Source: Verrucomicrobiota bacterium (GTDB lineage: Bacteria > Verrucomicrobiota > Verrucomicrobiia > Chthoniobacterales > Terrimicrobiaceae). From it: a stretch of 17,196 nt of DNA. The notes beneath the pieces are model-generated. The model saw only the letters and a program-made list of their open reading frames with translations, was not told the origin of the DNA and ran no database searches. The stretch is taken from contig JAPLTI010000258.1 of the NCBI GenBank assembly GCA_026398285.1, forward strand, positions 1 to 17,196, read 5' to 3'. This document shows, piece after piece, positions 13,706-17,196 of this stretch (positions within the stretch are counted from its first letter, which is position 1; every line of letters begins with the position of its first letter). Both the position numbers and the translations under genes were made by a program.

Positions 13706-16645
13706 CTAACGCACAGCCCTGTTTAAAATCTCTGCGGGGTGCAGGGCCGTGCGGCCTGTGCCATCGTGAATTTGGTGACGACAGGATGTGCCCGGGGCGC
13801 AGAGAATGGTCTCTTTGGATTGGGAGCGAATGGTCGGGAAAAGCACCAAATTTCCGATCTTTTGCGAGATATCGTAGTGTTCTTCTTCATATCCAAAACT
13901 CCCCGCCATGCCGCAGCATCCAGACGGGATGAGTCGCACATCGTGTCCGGACACCAATTCCAAAGCGCGAATGGTTGGCAGCATCCCGATGAGAGCCTTT
14001 TGATGGCAATGCCCGTGAAGGCGGATGGTTTGCTTGTTTTCTTGAAAGGCTGTTTTTGGCAAGCGTCCGGCATCATGTTCTCGCACCAGGAATTCTTCTA
14101 AAAGAAGGCAGTTTGCAGACAATTCCTTGGCCTGCTGTTGCAAATCTCCGCGAAGGAGTTCCGGATACTCATCACGAAAAGACAATATGGCTGATGGCTC
14201 GATCCCGATGAGCGGGTGATCGGCGGAAACAACAGGGTGCAGTCGGCGCACATTTCCTTCGGCGAGGTGGCGTGCATTTTTCAAGAACCCTTTGGACAGC
14301 GCAGCGCGACCGCTCTCCAATTGATCAGGCAGGAGGACCTGATAGCCAAGTTTTTCTAAAAGTTCTACCGTGTGCTTGCCGACTTGGGCGTCCTGATAGT
14401 TTGTAAATTCATCGGCAAAGAGATAGACCTGTCCGCGTGTCCCAGCTTGAGGGTGGGGGACGTGGCTCTTGAACCATTGGACAAGAGTCTGATCCGGCAA
14501 CAAGGGGATCGTGCGATCGGGGTGAAATCCTGTGAGTTTGTTCGCTATCTTGCGCAGGCTTGGTTTGCTAAAAACAAAGTTCCATGCCCAGGGGAAGATC
14601 GAGGTCAATTGACTGATACTCGCGAAGCGTGAAATGAGGACCGACCTCAGCGGGGCTCCATGGGTTTCGTAATAACCTTGCAAGAACTCGGCCTTCATCT
14701 TGCCCATGTCCACGTTCGAAGCGCACTCCGATTTGCAACCCTTGCAACTCATGCAGAGATCCAGCACGTCGTAAAGCGCCTTGCTTTGCATCGCCTTCTG
14801 ACCACTTTCAGTCATGAGTTGGCGTAACATGTTGGCCCGGCCCCTCGTGCTGTCTTCCTCCTTGTGCGTGGCCATGTAGCTCGGACACATCGTTCCCCCG
14901 CTCAAGTGTGTTTTGCGGCAGTCTCCGGCTCCATTGCACTTCTCGGCGGCTGCGAGCATGCCGCCGGTTGAGGACCAATCAAAAACAGTCGACAAATTCG
15001 CGCTGACGTGACCCGGTTCATGGCGCAGGTTTTCATCCATGCGGGGGGCATCGATGATTTTTCCCGGATTGAAAATTCCTTTGGGATCAAATGTTTGTTT
15101 GAATTCTCGCATCATTTCATAGCACTGGTCTCCGACCATGCTCCGAATGAATTCTCCACGCAGACGACCATCCCCGTGTTCACCGCTCAGCGAACCGCGA
15201 TATTTTTTAACCAAGGCTGCTGTTTCCTCGCCGATCCGCCGGAACAAAGCGTGCCCTTCCGGTGTGCGAAGGCTGAAAATCGGTCGCAAATGCAACTCGC
15301 CAGTCGCCGCGTGACCGTAGTAAACGCACGAAATCCCATAGGATTTCATGTTTTGACTGATCTCGGCAATGAAGTCTGGAAGATCTTGAACCCGAACGGC
15401 TGTGTCTTCGATGACTTCGCGAGGTTTTTCATCCCCTTCGACATTGCTCATCACGGCTTGGCCGGCGCGACGAAGTTGCCAAATGCGGGAAGACGCTTCG
15501 CCCCGTAGAACGGGATACGCATATCCGAATCCCTTGGCTTGGAGCGAGGCAGTCATCTGCGTGATTGCGGATTCCAGTTCATCCTGAGTGTCCCTCCGCA
15601 ACTCGATGACCAGGATGGCTCCGGGATCGCCAACGATAAAATCCCGGTTGCGGGCTTGCTCCAAGTTCTTTTTGCTGCAGTCGAGAATGTGTTTGTCAAT
15701 GAGCTCGGAGGCTGAGGGAAGATGCTCGAGCGCAATCAAATTTGCCCGCAGCGCTTCATTCACATCGCGAAAGTGCCCGCAGATCACAGCTTGGGAAGAG
15801 GGAGGCAGTGGGGAGCAATTTAATTCGATTTCCACCGCAAAAAAGAGCGTGCCTTCGGACCCAGCGATCACTCGGCAAAAATTAAATGGTTTCTCGCTCG
15901 CTTCGTCCAGCGCCTTCGAGTCCATGAGAAGATCGATCGCGTAGCCCGTGTTGCGGCGTGGAATGGATGGGTCTGGGAAATTTTTTGTGATCTGTTTTCG
16001 ATTCTCGGCAGATCCCAGGAGGCGGGCGGCCATTCGATAGACCTGTGATTCCAGTGAATCACCGAGGCATTTTTTCTCAAATGCCTCTTTATCAATGGCC
16101 TCAAATTTCACTTCACTTCCGTCGCTCAGAAAACCGCGTATGCGCAGCAAGTGCTCACGGGTGCTTCCATAAACAATCGAATTCGAGCCACAGGAATTAT
16201 TTCCGACCATTCCACCGATCATGGCACGGTTGGCGGTAGAGGTTTCTGGTCCGAAAAATAACCCCTTCTCGGCCAAGGCCATGTTCAGTTCGTTGCGAAT
16301 CACGCCCGGATGCACACGCGCCCTCTTGAGATCTTTATTAATCTCAAGGATGCGAGTGAAATGCAGCGATAAATCCACTACCAACCCGCTCCCGACACAC
16401 TGGCCGGCCAAGGACGTTCCCGCTGTGCGAGGAATTAGGCTCACGCGATGCTTGTTGGCCCAAAGAATCAAGAGACGAATATCGGACTCTTCCTTAGGAA
16501 AAACCACGCCAAAAGGGAGTTCCTGATATTCAGAGGCATCCGTCGCATACAGGCGGCGCATCGTGTCATCGAAGCAAATCTTTCCGCTAAATGCAGAACT
16601 TTGTAATTCTGCCTGAGCCTTGACTTTATCGAACATGAAACTCAT
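13706..16645 (-). CDS. YdiJ-like FAD/Fe-S D-2-hydroxyacid dehydrogenase (fused flavin, iron-sulfur and CCG domains)
   Basis: A 979-residue multidomain protein. An FAD-binding type 4 domain (about 40-270) has PRTAGTSLAGQ (72-82) and GPETSTANRAMIGG (132-145). The FAD-oxidase C domain (about 290-530) has GHAATGELHLRP (444-455) and SGEHGDGRLRGEF (487-499), with active-site His and Glu residues. An Fe-S domain has Cys570, Cys576 and Cys587, then CMSCKGCKSEC (Cys631, 634, 637 and 641). The C-terminal part ends with HCHQKA (879-884) and SGCCG (CC at 910-911). This layout is that of E. coli YdiJ (about 1,018 residues), a D-2-hydroxyglutarate dehydrogenase, and of related GlcD/GlpC fusions. The first half of the CCG region reads QLESGRAALSKG, where some homologues have CCGR. 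The ATG overlaps the CoA-transferase stop as ATGA. Oxidation of a D-2-hydroxyacid feeding electrons to a carrier is expected. Confidence 0.92.
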   Translation of the reverse strand: MSFMFDKVKAQAELQSSAFSGKICFDDTMRRLYATDASEYQELPFGVVFPKEESDIRLLILWANKHRVSLIPRTAGTSLAGQCVGSGLVVDLSLHFTRILEINKDLKRARVHPGVIRNELNMALAEKGLFFGPETSTANRAMIGGMVGNNSCGSNSIVYGSTREHLLRIRGFLSDGSEVKFEAIDKEAFEKKCLGDSLESQVYRMAARLLGSAENRKQITKNFPDPSIPRRNTGYAIDLLMDSKALDEASEKPFNFCRVIAGSEGTLFFAVEIELNCSPLPPSSQAVICGHFRDVNEALRANLIALEHLPSASELIDKHILDCSKKNLEQARNRDFIVGDPGAILVIELRRDTQDELESAITQMTASLQAKGFGYAYPVLRGEASSRIWQLRRAGQAVMSNVEGDEKPREVIEDTAVRVQDLPDFIAEISQNMKSYGISCVYYGHAATGELHLRPIFSLRTPEGHALFRRIGEETAALVKKYRGSLSGEHGDGRLRGEFIRSMVGDQCYEMMREFKQTFDPKGIFNPGKIIDAPRMDENLRHEPGHVSANLSTVFDWSSTGGMLAAAEKCNGAGDCRKTHLSGGTMCPSYMATHKEEDSTRGRANMLRQLMTESGQKAMQSKALYDVLDLCMSCKGCKSECASNVDMGKMKAEFLQGYYETHGAPLRSVLISRFASISQLTSIFPWAWNFVFSKPSLRKIANKLTGFHPDRTIPLLPDQTLVQWFKSHVPHPQAGTRGQVYLFADEFTNYQDAQVGKHTVELLEKLGYQVLLPDQLESGRAALSKGFLKNARHLAEGNVRRLHPVVSADHPLIGIEPSAILSFRDEYPELLRGDLQQQAKELSANCLLLEEFLVREHDAGRLPKTAFQENKQTIRLHGHCHQKALIGMLPTIRALELVSGHDVRLIPSGCCGMAGSFGYEEEHYDISQKIGNLVLFPTIRSQSKETILCAPGTSCRHQIHDGTGRTALHPAEILNRAVR

Positions 16646-17196
16646 TGTGAACGGCGGGAATCGAGTTCAGCCAAAACCTCTTGCGTGTGTTCGCCAAGCT
16701 CCGGCGAGGAACGCACTGAGCGCGGGCGCTCTCTATCGAACGAGATCGGAAGTCCCACGACTTTGACCCCGGACTCGGGAAGAATTTGTGTCATATCCAT
16801 ATGAATAAATTGATCGGCCTCTGCGAGTTCTCCAAGGTTGTGAATCGGAGCGCACGGAACATCGGCGGCAGTGAGCTTGGCTATCCAAGAAACCCGTGGC
16901 TGTGTCAAAATGACCTTGCGCATATCCACAATCATCGCTTCTTTATTTACAACACGTTGGGCGGCTGCGGCAAATCGTGTGTCAGTTGCCCATTCGGGAT
17001 GCCCGAGCACCATAGCGCAGGAAGCAAACATGCGATCATTTCCGGCCGCAATCACAAACGCCACATCGCTGGCGTGAAAGGCTTGGTAGGGAACGATCAT
17101 GGCCCCGCCGGTGCCGTGACGCATCGGGATGTCTCCCGTCGCAAAATACGCATTCAAGGGAGTTTCCACCCAATGAACAGCGGTTTCCAAAAGGGA
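16642..17196 (-). CDS. CaiB/BaiF family (class III) CoA-transferase, C-terminal part; 5' end beyond the right edge
   Basis: About 184 codons are open from the window edge to TGA at 16642. The frame enters as SLLETAVHW, the interior helix that follows the catalytic region in CaiB/BaiF proteins, so the true start and the catalytic aspartate lie outside. A TTG at 17190 can look like a start but is internal Leu. Recognisable parts are GTGGAMIVPYQAFHASDVAFVIAAGND split around the AF motif, LGHPEWATDTRF, and LTAADVPCAPIHNLGELAEADQF. The last is the family hallmark VPxxPVxxxxExxxxP region. These enzymes move CoA between organic acids (for example formyl-CoA/oxalate, carnitine, succinyl-CoA/2-hydroxyacids). 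Its stop overlaps the start of the YdiJ-like gene as ATGA, which suggests a 2-hydroxyacid CoA-thioester pathway. That link is inference. Confidence 0.92.
   Translation of the reverse strand, partial: SLLETAVHWVETPLNAYFATGDIPMRHGTGGAMIVPYQAFHASDVAFVIAAGNDRMFASCAMVLGHPEWATDTRFAAAAQRVVNKEAMIVDMRKVILTQPRVSWIAKLTAADVPCAPIHNLGELAEADQFIHMDMTQILPESGVKVVGLPISFDRERPRSVRSSPELGEHTQEVLAELDSRRSQ

Noticed and set aside
17188..17190. TTG as the start of the CoA-transferase.
   Set aside because: The frame is open to the window edge and SLLETAVHW is interior family sequence, so this is a truncated gene rather than a short one.

Overview
The window holds 12 protein-coding genes, two cut by the window edges, arranged as two long leftward (minus-strand) transcription units around one rightward operon. 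No rRNA, tRNA, CRISPR array or insertion sequence is visible. The gene content suggests a carbohydrate-degrading bacterium of the Verrucomicrobiota/PVC type: secreted SASA and SGNH esterases, a GH63-like glycosidase, a two-lobed planctomycete/verrucomicrobial-style alpha/beta hydrolase, and starts that mostly lack a Shine-Dalgarno sequence. This placement is an inference from gene style, not from a marker gene.

Left unit (1-9980, minus strand, read right to left): a 642-residue acetyl-xylan-esterase-like alpha/beta hydrolase; a 902-residue (alpha/alpha)6-barrel glycoside hydrolase starting in a 4-bp ATGA overlap; a secreted sialate O-acetylesterase family protein; a secreted PAF-acetylhydrolase-like SGNH esterase; a short SGNH esterase overlapping it by 8 bp; and a second copy of the PAF-AH-like protein that runs off the left edge. 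Five esterases of several folds next to one glycosidase look like a locus for stripping acyl groups from a decorated glycan and cleaving it. The esterases with signal peptides would act outside the cytoplasm. The glycosidase and the large hydrolase have no visible signal peptide and would act inside.

Centre (9981-10358): a 378-bp divergent regulatory region with a 15-bp direct repeat at 19-bp period and weak promoter-like elements.

Right-hand operon (10359-13694, plus strand): Gfo/Idh/MocA oxidoreductase, HpcH/HpaI class II aldolase and two related short-chain dehydrogenases, tightly packed (6-bp gap, 8-bp overlap, 4-bp overlap). The oxidoreductase has an in-frame TAG 28 codons before its apparent natural end, with a convincing C-terminus still readable beyond it. 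The set fits oxidation/reduction plus retro-aldol cleavage (or the reverse) of a sugar acid or ulosonic acid. The substrate cannot be read from the sequence.

Far right (13706-17196, minus strand): a CaiB/BaiF-type CoA-transferase, cut by the right edge, translationally coupled to a 979-residue YdiJ-like FAD/Fe-S D-2-hydroxyacid dehydrogenase. This unit converges on the plus-strand operon with only 11 bp between stop codons.
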